DNA of 64,000 bases, from contig NW_020825317.1 of NCBI RefSeq assembly GCF_003286085.1, positions 3,720,001 through 3,784,000 on the forward strand, written 5' to 3'. Under the pieces are notes generated by a model. That model was given only the letters and a program-made list of their open reading frames with translations. It was not told where the DNA came from and made no database searches. Positions 11,780 to 23,420 of the stretch are shown here, piece by piece (the first letter of the stretch is position 1; every line of letters starts with the position of its first letter). Source of the DNA: Drosophila persimilis. Its lineage: Eukaryota > Arthropoda > Insecta > Diptera > Drosophilidae. The translations under genes were made by a program, and so were the position numbers.

Positions 11780-14100
11780 GAGAAGGCACGACCATCCCCA
11801 TTCCCCTCAAAGACGGCACGCGCGCCGTCTAGTCTGAGGGGAGCTGCTACTTATCGGGCATGCCCCATGGCCATCCCCTGCTCTGAGAACGGGGATATCT
11901 GAGATATCTTCAACTGCAGTCATCGGCACACGCAGAATACCACTCCCATCCACAACAGAGTCGTCAGAACGGAAGGAGACGGACAAATTGATTCGGGCCA
12001 TTCCCGAATCCCAAAATATCCCAAACACATGTGCTCTTCAGACTTAAATATAACAAAGCTCAAACTGATTTCTATATAACATCGGTTGGGAATAGATGCT
12101 TCCTCTAGAAAGAATATCCTTCAAGCAGTAGAACCATAAAGTAGATTAATTTTGCTTCCAGTTCCTTCGATTCTGCTTATAGGAAAAAGGACTGTAGAGT
12201 AACTGTAAAGTAAATGTAGAGCATCTATGTAGCTCCTGCTCTGGCACTCCCCATAGAAGTCAGAGGAGAAGATTATCTTGGAATGGAATACATCCTTCCT
12301 CTAAAGGGTTCAAGGCAGCTTTCTTTCAGATTGCATTGCCCTTGTCCATTATTGGAAACACCCTTATTTAAAATCTGGTGCTCTCTATCCTTTGATTTGA
12401 TTTCCTCAATAATTGCTTAATCTTTCCCTATCCCATCGTGGCACCTGGGTTCCTTTCGGTAATCCTCTGGAATGGGTTCCTGCCCAGGGGATCCATGGGA
12501 CAGTGCTCTTCTTTTGCCCTCTCTCGCTATTCCCCCTGGCTGCTGGGTGTTCCCTCCTTGCTGTGAATGATTTTCCCATTACAGTCAGTGTCAATATTTG
12601 CAGCATGTTTTGGCAGCTTTGAAATTGAAAAATTGTGCATGTTTTGCATTACCCGTCGGGAGGGAACGTGGGATAGATGTCAGCTTCATCATTCTGAAGC
12701 ACCCTGCTCTCACCGTCCATCCTCTCCAGTGTGCTGCCACTGTTATACTGTTCTGTGATGCGGCAACAATTGCAGCAAAAGCGGCACGGATGATGTCTGC
12801 GCTCCCTTTAATTACGAGTGGCACTCACTCGTCCTTCGTCTGCATCCCATTTGATGCCTGGCTGCCCCGCACCTCTCCAGTGAAGTGTCTCTTAAGCGAA
12901 GTTCCGCTTTAATGCTTTGGATCCATTACTTAGGTATTTTCCCCACAGGTTATATATGATCTCAATTTAGTTCCTAATGGGATCGAAGGGACCTCCCATT
13001 CATCTCGCTCTCCTGCCTCCTGGCCAACTGATTTATAATGCAGACACCGTTTGATGTATCCCTTCTCTTGCCCCATAAAATTACCATGCCAAGCCTTTCT
13101 CTCTGTCCCGCCTGCGCCCCTCCTGGGCTTAACCTAATCAGTTTTCTATAAAAAAAACAGGAGAAAAAGAAAAGTAGAAACAAAGTTTTCCCCACCATCT
13201 GCCAGACAATAAACTAAAACAAAAGTTTCCACGCTTTTGATAAAAGTTTGGGCCTGGCCTCATCCTTTCATCGTTGTACTCTCACAGCCTCTCTGCTCCT
13301 TTCTGGGGTGTCAGTGATGGTCCTGTAGGTTGTAGGGTTCCCTGGGAATATGCAAAGGAGCAGCAGCCCTCCGAGAAGGAGTCTTCTCTTCTGCATTGCT
13401 GATTCTTCAGTCGAATGAAACTCCTGATGTTGAGCCGAGATCGGAGGAGATTCCGAATCGGGTTTCTGGTTGGCGGAGGAGTAGATTGATGGGATATTTC
13501 TATACTCCCTTGGAATGCAGACTTCCAAAGACCCGTCCATGAATATTTCCTACTTTCAGGATACATACATATACCTGCTGTACCTGCTGTATAGAAAGGA
13601 TTCCCTTTCTTGACTTTTGCTTCATTTGGAAGGAAAATAAGTTTCTGTAGAAGGAAAGACTCTTTTCCAACAGGAGCTTTGGGGACTGATTGATGTTGAA
13701 GTGTGTTCCACTCTTCTGCTCCTTTGAATACGTTTTCTCGTGATAGAAGGACACTCTTAAATGGGGAAGCATTCCACAGCTCCCGGATGGCGTCTGCTGT
13801 CCCCCGACTCCAGGAAGATCTTCAGCTGCATTCCCGTCTGCACTCCACTGCTCTCCACTCTTTGTGCAGCTCAAGCATCTTTGCCACATTGTCGAGGGGC
13901 TGCCACTCGAGCACTTTTCTGCACACAGAAAAGGACAAACAATGTCCAGGAGCTGTCGAGAGCAGCAGCAGGACTCCAGATGGTCCTCGCCGCCGTCGTG
14001 TCTGGGATGCCAGTGGAAATAATGGAAAAATGAAAATGTAAAATGCGCTGCGATATTTCCGCGCTGCTCAATAACTTTCCTCATTTTGCTTTCTCTGCTG

Positions 14101-14182
14101 CCAAACCCCAAACCCCTAACCCAAACCCTAACCCAAACCCAAGCCCAATACCAATCCCAATCCGAAGCCCAATCCAAAAGTC
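14101..14182. repeat. Degenerate CCCAAA/CCCTAA repeat
   Basis: About 80 bases of AACCCTAACCC and AACCCAAACCC-like six- and seven-base units grading into CCCAAT. It resembles canonical animal telomere repeats, although Drosophila lacks them, so it is probably a simple repeat that happens to pass through that sequence. Confidence 0.75.
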
Positions 14183-16898
14183 TGGACGTCTGAAAGGGGG
14201 AACTGCTGTGGGGCTGTGGCTGTGCCAACTGCTTGCGACATCAAGAAATGGGTTTGGTTCTTCCAGTGGAATTTTTCGGGGGTGTAAATGGTGTTGTTTT
14301 TCCGCTCCACTGGCGCTGTGCAGCGACAGGGAGATGCCAGGGGACCTTGCTTCCCATTCTCGATCGAGCTTCGGAACAATGGGCGTACCTCTGCTCCGCC
14401 TTCTCTCTCCATTCTCCACGATTCATTAGCCAGCTGCCAATGGCCAGGAGCCAGGAACAGGAGCGAGCTTTAATTATGGAAACCCCACAAATCTCAAACC
14501 CCCAGTCGCTGCTTCATATTGCACTTTGTAGCCGACGCGCCGCGCCGCGCCGTTTGTTGCTGGTTTTTGCAGAGGATACCCTTTCGAAAGGACGCCCTGG
14601 CAGCAGAGGGCACAGCCATTGCCTTTGCTCTACAAATTTCTGGCTTCCCAGCTTCACCTTCCTGATCAAGCGATGCGCTTCAAGGCCGTCATAGAGGGGA
14701 ATGGATTCCTTTATTTATTTCGCTGGGACCTTTAATATCTTCGAGCAGTGTAGTCCAATCTTCGGCTTTTCCAAAAGCCAAAGTTTTCTTTGTAATTTTG
14801 TTTTGCTTTTAATTTAGAGAAAAGGCTTTGTTGCAAGTAGCAGACTGCCAGATGGGGCTGGGGGGGGCAGACAAAAACTCGCTTCGGAAAATGACAAAAA
14901 GTGCATTCAAGTGTAAGTCTTCTTCTCCCTTTTCCCATCTCCTATTCCAACTCCTACTACTAGTCCGTCTGTCTGTTATTCGGAAGAGTTTGGACAGGGG
15001 GAAAGGTGTGGGTGGTGATGGCAAAACTTCGGTCTTCGATCAAAACTCGTTAACGTGACCTTTTCCCTGCTCCATTGTCGAACCAATTAAGCGTGAAGAC
15101 AACAGAATATTCTCCAGCGAACCATTCAGACGGCAGAGACAACAGAGAATTGGAGAAAAGAGTGATAGAAAAGAGAGAGGGGGAGAGAGGGAGAGAGGGA
15201 GAGAAGAACTTGTAAGCAATTAAAAACATTTTCTTGCTTCTTCACCGCTTGACACTCGGAACACTCCTCCCCCCTCCTCTCTCCTCCATCCTCCATCCGC
15301 CACTCGCTCCATTCGCTCCAAACCATTGCTCTTCCATAAATATTAGATTTTTATGAAGCATTCGCGACGACTGCTCACAGCTGGGGCTCCCAACACGTAG
15401 CCCCAACAGCAGAAGCAGCAGCAGCAGAAGGCAGCCATTGGAAGGAGGGGCGAAGAGGATGGAGATGGGCATCTGAGGGCAAAGGACTGCCTGCCACTAC
15501 TCGTAGATATTCATCATAAAGAATCCAAGAATATTGCCCCCAAAGCGTGTTCCCAGTTCATTATTCGAGCGAGAGATTTCCAGATTTTGAGATTTCTCAA
15601 GATGAAAGCAGCGGCAAATGCAACAGATGCGTAGATTAGGTTATATTAATGGTTGCATCTTTCCAAATGTCTAGATATGTAATATTCTAATAATTCAGAG
15701 GCAGAGGCAGGTAAAAATGTCATATTTTGAGGATGAAGGCAGAACAAATGAATCGCCCATTCATTATTCGCATCTGTAGCTGAACGCTTGTAGATATCTA
15801 AGAGATCTACAATAATGCCTGAAGTGCTAGGAAAACTTTCATTCGGATTGGGCTCTAAAGAATCGTTGCTTCCGATTCAGATATAAATATATGTACACCA
15901 TAAAGAATTAAGGGATTATCCATCTGTAGTTAAAGAAACCCAATCAAGAGTAAAACCCAAGAGAGATGGAGGATGCAGATTAATAACACTAGTTCTTAAA
16001 AATAAGTAATGGTGATCGCAATGGAGATTCCAGGTTTCTTGAGAGATTGCTTAATTTTATTAAAGGAAAACGAAAGATCCCTCTCTGAATGTAGTTTTTT
16101 TATCCCCCCCCCGTATACCTACATTTAGGGCATTCTGTGCGTTGGCCCTTCTGCATTGCGAATGTCTCTGTTTTCGCCATTTTTGATGGATTAAACATAT
16201 GTATGTGTATCCTGTGTCCTGTATCTGAATCACTCACTGCATGGAGAGTCTTATAAGATCGAAAAGGTTCATTGCCACTGCCACTGGGGGTTAACTTCCA
16301 CTTCCACTTCCACTCCCTATTCACTTTTTCTCACTGTTCTCGGGGTTGGGGGTTGGTTTGGCCGACTATTCCGACTATTCACTCGAGGCACCACTCGAAA
16401 TACTATATTTCGCGAGAGGAGAAACCGGTTTCTGGGCCAGGCAGGCGGTCAGGGTGGGAGGACGAGGACGAGGACGCGGACGCGGACGAGGCGCCTGCTG
16501 GCTGATCCTCAACGATAGCGAAGGGTTGGTTTTAGTTTCAGAATTCTTTACTTCTCCTCTGAATCCTTAAAATCCACACCAATATACCACTGAATGGAAC
16601 CATTGAACACTCAAAAAAATAATGGGAACCCCGTATGGAAATCCACCGACGCGTTTTCAATAAGAATTTCACCGATTTTTCCGAAATGAACTATATTCTA
16701 TATTGATATACAGATATATTTGGTAAAATATATGTTCTGGTGGTATCTTTTGTGGGATATTGTCAGTCAGCTATCAACGGACTTTTTGAATTCCGAGCAA
16801 CACCCGACATATTTCTGTTGTTTCCTTAGCCACGGCCCGAGAACGATTGGACGATTGGGGCGGCAAGGCCGTGCATTTCCCATTTTCCCATACAAAAC

Positions 16899-16946
16899 GT
16901 CGCTGGCTGCGTCGCTGGCTGCGTCGCTGGCTGCGTCGCTTGCTTG
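16899..16946. repeat. 12-base tandem repeat (GTCGCTGGCTGC), about 4 copies
   Basis: Three perfect 12-base units followed by a partial one; intronic. Confidence 0.9.
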
Positions 16947-19900
16947 GCATTCCGGACTCATGTTGCATGTAAGCCTCTGGCAGGGCCAGATATTGTTAGG
17001 AGTGGATGTTTTGATACCCTATTTGCTCTAGTGCTTCTCAATGCATGGCAGTGGAACCAAAATTTAATAGCCATAAATAAATAATTCATAATTTATTATA
17101 AAATATCGTGTTTGGGGAGTGACTATTTCGCAGACTTGTCTTTTCATGAACGATAATATCCCGAGGGTAGTATAATAATACATCTCACAAAATATCCTTT
17201 TTTTCAAGGGTTTTCGAATGTTGCCCACCTCTGCCTGAATGTTGCTGTGGCCAGAGTACATACACACATACATATATACAAGCTGTATGTTGCCCAGCTC
17301 CACTTACCATGTGGACGTTTTCTAGCAACATGCGGACGATTCGATTCCCAGAAACATTGCTGCGGAAAAGAGAGAGAGAGAGAGAGCAAAACGACAAAAG
17401 CCGAGAGATGCTCCGTTTGCCTTCTCTCTCGCTCTCTCGGGTCTAGAAAATGTTGCCAAAGCATGTTGCTGGTATCATGTTGCTTGCAGCATTTTGCTGT
17501 GCAGGAGGTGGAGTACGGAAGTGTCTTTACCCTGTGCTTTATTTACAGTTAAAATACAAATTTATACCAATTTATTTACAGCTAAATGTGTTTCGCCCAT
17601 CAAAGTGTACGGGAAATACTGAGAGGATGCATTGCACAGGGCGCTTAAGCACAATGAGGGAAATGGTATTTTAAGAATCTCAGTGGCTCATTCGATATGG
17701 TTGGAAATTCTTTAAAAACTGTAATTATTGGTACTATTAGTAACGTATTTTGCAATTAATTTACAAACCGCCTTGCCAGAAGTCGACCAATGGCACTGCA
17801 ATCCCACAAGCTACAGAAATATTTGAAATAATACATGATTCGGGTGAATTGGATCCACTGGCGGCACACACACTTCCCGCTCAACTTATTACAGTTTTGC
17901 AAACATAAATACATATGTGTGTATGTATGTACATATATACACACTAATTACTAATTATTTGTATTAACCTTGTAGAGCGAAGGACCGTTCCACACAACAT
18001 ACATATGTATGTACATATCTATATTTAACAGATTCATGTAGTACATACATACATACGTATGTTATTTGCCTTTTAAAGCACATCATATTATTTCTATGTT
18101 GTATAAACAACCGCTCTTGTTTGGTAGCTTCTTCAAGGGTGTCTACAACTCGACCTTTCTTTCAGTTTTTTTTTTTTTTTTAATAGGAAAAGCAAACAAA
18201 TTAATCTATGTCTGCTCTCAATGTTGTCCTCGTAGTCGTGGCTTAGAAGGGGACTTTGATTACACTGAGAGCCGAGAGTTCCGATGGGTTGTATGACTTT
18301 CAGGGAGAGGAGAATATCATTCTGCCCCCCCCCCCATGAGTCATGCCCCGAGATCCGAGATGGATGAAAGTGCGTGTAATGTGGAGTCCGCCGGATCACA
18401 GCCAGAGGCGACGCCTGGGGGGAGAGATGTTACATGTTACATGTCAGATTAGGTCCAGGGTGGGGCGGCGGCGCCACACAATTTATCTCTGTTTCGCCTC
18501 CTCCTGCAACAACGATACTACTTTTCTGGATGCTACTTTTTTCCACACATAATAAATGTAACATGTTGCTTCGGCTCCCAGGACTCCACTGCTGCCACTG
18601 CCACTGCCACTGCCACTGCTGCTGGCTGCCGCTCTGGCTGATTGTTTGCGGTTGGCGTTAACAATTTGCCTGATTAAATGACAGCGAAGCGACAGGGAAG
18701 GCAGGAGCAGTACCAGGAGCTAGGGCCCGATGACTCAGTTCCATTGTCATCCGTCAGGGCTCCAGCCGGCGTGAAGAAGACGATGGGGCCACCAGACATG
18801 CCAGGATAGAACTTCAGGGCAGACTGAATGGCAGCCAAAACAGAAGGAGGCGACAGTGTATCCCTTTCCCTCTTTCTCTCCATGTCTCGCGGAATAGAGA
18901 GGCGGGGGAGTAAAGAACATTAGAACATTGGAAGAACTTTTAAACCTGGAAGATATCAATCAGAGGCGTTGCCTGGTCTCTGCAGATGGGGGGAGAGCTT
19001 TCAGGCAAAAGTTCTTGATCAGCTATGTGGCATCCCCAATCCTTTTTGCAATGGAAAGCATCGGTGATGTGCCAGAGGTGCTTTTATCCCTGCCGGCGAG
19101 TTGGATGACCGGTGAGCGTGAGCATCATCCTCATCCTCATCATCATCATCCGGATATCTATCACATCATTCACAGCCGGCAGCAGCCGCGAGTCACCGCC
19201 GAGAGTCGCGACTTGTTTGGGGCTATTTATAAATATTTATGTGGCCCCCGAATAGTGACTCTCGTGGTCCATCATCGGCTGCGGCGGGCGGCTGCTGCCT
19301 CGTCAGAAGAAGAGCAGTCCGCCAAATGATGTCGTCGACTCGCTGATGAGTTTAAAATAAAGAAAGCCAGGGCGGAGAAACCACTTAGATCGGGGAAATG
19401 GAGTCAGTCCAATGGAGCGATGGAGATGGAAATGGAGATGGAGACGAGGCCAGAGCAGCGCATAAGGCGCATTACATTTTTCAAATGTGCATCAGAGAAG
19501 GCAGACTGCAACTGCAACTGCTGCGGTGACTGGGGCATGGGGCGTGGGGCGTGGGGAATGGGGCATGTGGGCGCCCAAGATGCGGAGGCTTCGACTCCAC
19601 AGCGAAAGTGGCAAGACCAAAGACGAGGGGCACTACTCCGATGACGGATGCATGCATCATTAATTCAACCAGAAACAATGTTCAAAACAAAAAACACAGA
19701 AGCCGAGGTCCAACGCCAACGCTTTGCCACTTCTTGCTGATCTATGAACTCCCTCCTCCTCCTCCTCCTCCTGCTTCTCATGCATATTCATAATGCGCTC
19801 TCTGTTCAGTGGGGATGCAGTGCACACGAATGCGACAGAGTGCATGCCCTTCATTTGTAGTATATTTCCTGCAATAATACGATGTCACTGTGATGTCTGA

Positions 19901-21527
19901 GGGGACAGTTTAAATAGCTGAAAGTGGAAGGATTTTGACTGATGCCATAACAGAAGACTAAAAGAATGGAAGGAATTTAAAGAATGGAACACTATCAGAT
20001 ATCGGGAATAAGAAGTACTCGTACTAGAGACGTTAGTTTTAATTTTGTGATTGCATTTGTCTTTTGGCTCGTTTAGGATCTCTTATAAATCTCTCCTGAT
20101 CTGTAGAATCCACAGTTCTGTTCCTTTGCAGAGGTCTAGTGGACCTTAAGACCTTGATAAATTGTTTGGTAATTGATTTCGAATGTTGCTCGTATTGGGA
20201 TCTTAATGATTTTGTTTAGATTATGATCATCATAATGAATGGATAGTGAATGAGTGTAGCAGATAGTTAATTTCTCAAAGAAAGGATGTTGCCGTGTAGC
20301 TATTGGACTGAGGGTATCCCCGAGTTCATTTGGGTTAAATGGCTTGCTACAGCCAGTGGCAAATGCAATTAATATTGTGGCCCACTTTCGACTGGATGCG
20401 CGGAGCTGCTACTGCATTTCCATATCTTTCTATCTTTGCATCTCTGCATCTGTGTATCTTTTTGTGCCTGGCGCTTCTAATCAATGCTCTACAATGAGAT
20501 AAATGACCACTGTCTGGGGGCAGAAGCAGAAGCAGCAGCAGCAGCAGCCAGGAAGCGACCACGTGCTCGGCTTGTGGCTGGGCCATCCATCACCGGGTTG
20601 CGGCTGCTGTATCATCCTCATGACGAATGTGATGCCTCACGGATGCGCAGCGGCACCCACGTTAATGGAATCTGCGGCTGCTGCCACAGAGTGGTGTGTG
20701 TGTGGCAGGGGCATGATAGGGCGGCCTGTGCATCAGCCACAATCAAAGTGATGACGACGGAATTCAATCAACAGGGTGACCCACTTCACGATTGGCACCA
20801 TCCACATTCCCCATCCCCGTCCCCCAAAGGGTTGAAAGTTCAAATGCGAAATGTTTAATTGGATTTTCCTGCCTGCCGCCCGCCGCCGGCCCTCTCGGAA
20901 CTAGAGCACTCTCTGGCCATAAATTGTTCGATTTTGAAATGCATCATGTATCATGAATATATGCACATAAGTTACAATCCCATCTCATGCCTCCGTTTGA
21001 TGTGGGAGGAAGCTCTAATTATAGACAAAATACCTACAATATATATAAATTATAATACAGAACCCAATGCGTGGACAGGTAGCGATGAATGGTGGGGGGA
21101 ACCCCCTACAGAATCCCAGATATGCTTTGAAAATAAATTCAAAGATCAACATAGATTTTTATAGATTTGGTTTTGGTTTGCAATGGATTTGGTACATTTT
21201 AAGGGGGGTATTACGAGGAAAATGTCGCCAAAGAAGTCTAAGGAAATTATCACAACAATTTTATTACAACGGCTTTGGTGGACTATTTTCTGGGAAATCG
21301 AATGATATATCGCGGCCGTTTCGTAGTCCAAAGTGATTCTCTTGTCCAGCTATGGTCCACCGACAATGATCTTATGATCGGAATGCCGATTATACAGTTC
21401 TACTTTTCATATATTGCAGTATAGCAAAGCCAAGAATGTGGCACTGCATCATGGAGGAAGCTGATCGGTCGGCTAATGTTCTTCTATAATCTAGATCCCT
21501 AATATTCTCGGTACAGCATGGCCTTAC

Positions 21528-21548
21528 CTTTTTCCTATAGTTATCCAT
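21528..21548 (-). CDS. CG43867: PLEKHH/MAX-1-like protein, alternative first coding exon (7 codons)
   Basis: Reads MDNYRKK on the minus strand and runs straight into donor AAG/GTAAGG in phase 0. An in-frame TAA lies immediately before the ATG, so translation must start here or downstream. Joining it to the acceptor at 6807 gives MDNYRKK-VRAMEQRLSEW in frame and skips the upstream coiled-coil exons. It is preceded by a long A/CAA-rich, leader-like sequence. Inferred from splice signals and frame; no transcript data. Confidence 0.55.
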
Positions 21549-22520
21549 TTATACAGGTGAGGGATTTCGTTGTTGTTGGTAGCTCTGTTCTACAGTTTGT
21601 ATCTTCGGATTCGTTGATTTTGGAACAGCGTTCATGGGGTTTACTGGTACTGGTACTTGCACTGGTAATGCTACTGCTGTTGCTGTTGATGCTGCTGCAT
21701 TCGTTGTGGCTGGTATTTTCTTTGTTTGTGGCGACAGCAGACGCAACAGCGGCGACATTTGGCCAAGCGGCAATGGCAGTGCCACATTGCAGAAAACCTT
21801 CTCCCAATTTTTACAATTTAACAGGAATAAATGGGGCTGGCTGGAGCGGTATTTGCAGGTGAGATATGAAGAAGGTTTTCCTTTAGTGTTCCTCCAGCGT
21901 CTCCTTTCATTCTCCTTCCTTTCTGCTCCTTCGTTCTGTTACTTTCGAGGATTCCTTCTTCCGCTTCCAATTGGTGCCTGGCAATGCTGGAAATGGATCT
22001 TTTGCCCCAAAACTATTGAGATCTGGCAATGCTTTGGCAATGTAATGGGATCTCCAGTTGCTCCTTTCTTCTTTCTTCTTCTTCTTTCACTTTCTCTTTT
22101 TGTCGCTTCTCCTTCTCTGATGTTGTAAATGGACGTTTGTTGTTGCTGTTGTTGGGCTGCTGTTTGTTGTTGTTGTTATTTTGATATGTGTCGCTGCTTC
22201 TCCTCCTTCGTTGTCTTAATGTCCTCTTTCGTGAGGTTTTAAACGTCTTAAAGAATACTGTAATTATTTTCGAGACACTGGGAACTTTGGTCGAGTTTTT
22301 TTATATTCCTTTATTGTATTTTGTCTGTCCTTCTCCTTCTCCCCATCGTGATTCCGATGCTCTTCCTCTTGGTGTGTGTTTTTTTCTCCCCTTTGCGACT
22401 GCTTTCGCCAGTCAGCTGTCATTGACACATGTGCGCGCTGCGCTCTCTCTCTCACAAGCTGCACAACTGCGCTGCTCTCTCGCTGTGGCCTGGGGGTGGC
22501 GCTCTCTTCAGAGGAAGAGA

Positions 22521-22562
<42 letters not shown>

Positions 22563-23280
22563 TGGATGTGAATGGCCGCCCGATATGTGTCCTATAATTT
22601 ACTACGTTTACCGATATGTCCTGTCATCGCCAGGACACACACGTCCCCCTCCCCTCGCACCACACGCTCCACAGATATTATTCGCACTGGAATCGGCCTG
22701 AAGTTTTTGTTTAATTTGCGGGCTTTTCCTTAGTTTTTCACTGCTTTTGCTCCGCTATGCCGTTATGTTATGCACTATGTGGGCCACACACCGCGCGCGC
22801 CTTTTGGCAGTGCCACACCGTTCCACCACTCCGCCGTTCGACGGTTCGCCGTTGGGGCAATGCAATGGATGGTTGAGGTTGAGGTTCAGGATGATGACTT
22901 CACCGCGTTGGCAACTCTGGCACTCGCTTCCACGCGGGATGGATTCCAGGGTGAGTCCGAGGAAAGGAATTTGTTTAAAGTTTAAACAAATCCAAATCGA
23001 AACGTAAAAAGTGAAAGACGACGGCGACGACGACGACGACACAACGAAACCGAGGGGACAGCCTCGCGCAGCTACAAGTCTTCTTTTGCACAATTTTTAA
23101 CGCGCTCTGCCTTTTGTTACGCTGCTTCTTTGTGCCTCTCTCTCTCTCTCTATCTCTGTTTTCCATTCACCTTTTCGCTCGGCTGGCTTGGCTTTTGGGT
23201 TTTTTCCTCTGTTGCTCCTTTTTGGGGGGTTGTTTTCCGACGTCCGACGACCGACGACCGACAGCTGTCCCACCAAATGA
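21549..23280 (-). other. Putative 5' leader of the proximal PLEKHH-like transcript
   Basis: Minus-strand sequence with the look of a long Drosophila 5' leader: CAACAACAAC and AACAGCAGCC stretches, GAGAAGGAGAAG purine runs, and many short upstream frames, one of which ends in the TAA adjoining the ATG at 21548. It includes a long GA/CT microsatellite at 22525-22558. The upper limit is a guess. Introns within the leader are possible. Confidence 0.4.
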
Positions 23281-23420
23281 AAGTTCTCTTGCAGAAAGGG
23301 ATGCATCAGCATGCTCTCTCTTCCACGTCGCTCTCTCTCTCTCTCTCTCTCTCGCTGTTCCTCTATTCCTCTCAGCTGTCAAGCTTTGCCACCCTCATGG
23401 CTGAACTCTGCTCTCAGAAG
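23281..23420 (-). promoter_or_regulatory. Putative GAGA-rich proximal promoter of the PLEKHH-like gene
   Basis: A (GA)11 run on the minus strand at 23332-23353, just upstream of leader-like sequence, with a second run at 23137-23151. GAGA-factor sites like these are usual at paused Drosophila promoters. There is no clear TATA box; the start site cannot be fixed from sequence. Confidence 0.35.

Larger units (their letters stand above)
6808..21527 (-). other. Large intron of the PLEKHH-like gene (14.7 kb to the proximal first exon, 19.4 kb to the next coiled-coil exon)
   Basis: No exon with family similarity is seen here. The stretch holds many low-complexity segments, listed separately where clear. 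Short open frames occur on both strands (for example minus 8437-8754 and 13500-14228, plus 18928-19329), but none has a promoter, poly(A) signal and codon use that agree. No convincing recursive splice site was found on the minus strand. Confidence 0.6.

Noticed and set aside
13703..14041. Plus-strand frames opposite the long 13.5-14.2 kb minus frame
   Set aside because: They start with non-ATG codons and have no supporting signals.
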